Assembly: GCA_900555635.1 (NCBI GenBank)
Contig: USLU01000051.1
Location: 1-35,020, forward strand
DNA length: 35,020 nucleotides
Reading direction: 5' to 3'
From: an uncultured Bacteroides sp.
Lineage (GTDB): Bacteria; Bacteroidota; Bacteroidia; Bacteroidales; Bacteroidaceae
The notes under the pieces: generated by a model
The model's input: only the letters and a program-made list of their open reading frames with translations
Database searches by the model: none
Told to the model about the DNA's origin: nothing
Translations under genes and position numbers: made by a program
Shown here: in pieces, positions 33,828 to 35,020 of the stretch
Position numbering within the stretch: the stretch's first letter is position 1
How the letters are laid out: each line of letters begins with the position of its first letter

Positions 33828-34949
33828 TCAATCTATTTTATACACCTCCGTACCAGCCAGCAGGAAGCATCCTACTCCGTAATCTTCAAAATCAGGAACG
33901 CTCTTGTAAGTTACCGGCTGGCTGTCTTTAGGCTCTTTGCCACTACCCTGCACGAATCCCAAGAAACCATTCGGATGTACAGCCTCTTTCACAATAGCAT
34001 TCCATGCTTTTACAATGACAGGCATATATTCTTTTTTATCCAATAATCCATTGCGCACTCCCCATGCCATGCCATAAACAAATAAGGAGGTTCCTGATGT
34101 CTCCTTCCCCCCATAATTGGATTCATCATGCAAACTTACATTCCAGAAGCCGTCTGCGCGCTGACAAGCCTTCAACGCTTTACTCATTGACAGGAAATCT
34201 TTTATATAATCCATACGATGTGTATCATTCTCCGGAACCTCATTCAGGACTCTCACCAATGCGGCATATACCCATCCGTTTCCCCGGCTCCAAAAGCAAT
34301 TCTTTCCGTTAGGTTCTTTATAAGGAGGAACGAAATTAGCGTCTCTCCACCACAGTCCCTCTTTTTGATTAAACAGTCCATTGCCTATCTCATTACGGGA
34401 GCAAGAATACATCTGCCACATTTTATCATAGTATTTCTGTTCGCCTGTCAGCCTGCCTAACTGGGCAAGAACAGGCATCCCCATCTGTATCGCGTCAATC
34501 CAAGTCCAGTCGTCCACTTGAGGAGTATTTACCAGCATATCTATTGAAACTTTGATATTTTTTATTTTCGCCGGATCAGGGGAAATCTTATAAAGTTCAA
34601 TATATGCCTGTCCGCAACAGTGGTCATCTGCATTACGTGTGATATTGCCACCACGCAATCCCCACTTATGAAAATCCGCCCAGTCATATGCATAATCATA
34701 ATAATCCGAACGGGGATAGACAGTATGCAAAGCCATCAACCCTTCATAATATACCCCGCGAGTCCAGATATTACTGGGTCTGAATTTCCCCACATAACTT
34801 GGTCGGGTAAAATCAGCGTACTTTTTCATAAAATAATCGTTGACTTTCACCAATGTTTTTAATGTCTCTTTCCGGTCGGGAAGAGACTGCGCCGACAGGA
34901 GATTCCATCCGGCAAGCAATGTCACAACGAGAAGTAGTCGTCTTTTCAT
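33828..34949 (-). CDS. GH105 unsaturated rhamnogalacturonyl hydrolase
   Basis: A 373-residue secreted protein with signal peptide (cleavage near LLSAQS) and an (alpha/alpha)6-barrel. It removes the 4,5-unsaturated galacturonic acid that PL11 leaves at the non-reducing end, by hydration of the double bond. Family marks are WTRGVYYEGLMAL at 63-75, NADDHCCGQAY at 107-116 (D108/D109), WTWIDAIQMGMPVL at 148-161 with D152 as the probable catalytic Asp, FWSRGNGW at 219-226, and SGTSLFVYGMAWGVRNG near 285-301. Length fits YteR-like members. The signal peptide implies periplasmic action on imported oligosaccharides. It is first in a two-gene operon with GH2 paralog C. I found no convincing -7 motif in the 71 bases upstream. 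Confidence 0.94.
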   Translation of the reverse strand: MKRRLLLVVTLLAGWNLLSAQSLPDRKETLKTLVKVNDYFMKKYADFTRPSYVGKFRPSNIWTRGVYYEGLMALHTVYPRSDYYDYAYDWADFHKWGLRGGNITRNADDHCCGQAYIELYKISPDPAKIKNIKVSIDMLVNTPQVDDWTWIDAIQMGMPVLAQLGRLTGEQKYYDKMWQMYSCSRNEIGNGLFNQKEGLWWRDANFVPPYKEPNGKNCFWSRGNGWVYAALVRVLNEVPENDTHRMDYIKDFLSMSKALKACQRADGFWNVSLHDESNYGGKETSGTSLFVYGMAWGVRNGLLDKKEYMPVIVKAWNAIVKEAVHPNGFLGFVQGSGKEPKDSQPVTYKSVPDFEDYGVGCFLLAGTEVYKID

Positions 34950-35008
34950 GATATAATTTTAATAATAAGTAGTTATTCATAATTATTTCACATATGTCGA
35001 AATTGCAT

Positions 35009-35016
35009 TATCTTTG
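35009..35016 (+). promoter_or_regulatory. Possible rightward promoter at the window edge
   Basis: TATCTTTG matches the -7 consensus on the plus strand, directed out of the window. No clear -33 TTTG lies at the usual distance. It suggests a divergent gene just beyond the right edge, so the PUL may continue. Confidence 0.4.
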
Positions 35017-35020
35017 TCTC

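Noticed and set aside
1..35020. CRISPR arrays, tRNA or rRNA genes, transposases or integrases
   Set aside because: No regularly spaced repeat array, cloverleaf-like sequence or transposase/integrase motif was seen. The only signs of mobility are the dus and ATPase remnants at the left.

Overview
The window comes from a gut Bacteroidales genome, most likely Bacteroides. It is AT-rich, its upstream regions carry the Bacteroides-type -7 motif TAnnTTTG, and it encodes a SusC/SusD pair, a hybrid two-component system (HTCS) regulator and a dense set of secreted carbohydrate enzymes. Most of it (about 2.4 kb to the right end) is one polysaccharide utilization locus (PUL). The enzyme set (PL11 rhamnogalacturonan lyase, GH28, GH105, four GH2 proteins and three esterase/deacetylase genes) points to rhamnogalacturonan-I (RG-I), the branched and acetylated part of pectin.

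Left flank, 1-2.4 kb: a worn accessory region on the minus strand. It holds an HU-like DNA-binding protein, a deleted and frameshifted DUF4143-type ATPase pseudogene, a small DUF4248 protein, well-formed terminators, two perfect 17-bp palindromes 22 bp apart, and a short remnant of a tRNA-dihydrouridine synthase (dus) gene. The regulator's stop codon lies inside the dus remnant, so this looks like the recombination edge of the PUL.

PUL core, 2.4-26.7 kb: the HTCS sensor-regulator (minus) is divergent from three plus-strand genes for surface or secreted proteins (two fimbrillin-like lipoproteins and a probable concanavalin-like protein). These end at a strong terminator facing the minus-strand operon susC-susD-GH2-PL11-GH2-CE6. 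Upstream of susC on the same strand are a CE4-type deacetylase and a two-domain SGNH esterase.

Right arm, 26.9-35 kb: a plus-strand pair (canonical GH2 beta-galactosidase-type enzyme and GH28) converges on a minus-strand pair (GH105, then a third large GH2). No rhamnosidase (GH106 or GH78) is visible. A rightward promoter-like motif at the right edge suggests that the locus continues.

Proposed flow: SusC/D and surface lipoproteins capture RG-I; esterases remove substituents; GH2 enzymes trim galactose-type side chains; PL11 and GH28 cut the backbone; GH105 removes the unsaturated uronic acid left by the lyase; the HTCS senses a released oligosaccharide. The most notable points are two large GH2 paralogs that have lost the expected acid/base glutamate while the third keeps it, and a 38-bp element shared by at least two PUL promoters (possibly three) that could be the HTCS operator.
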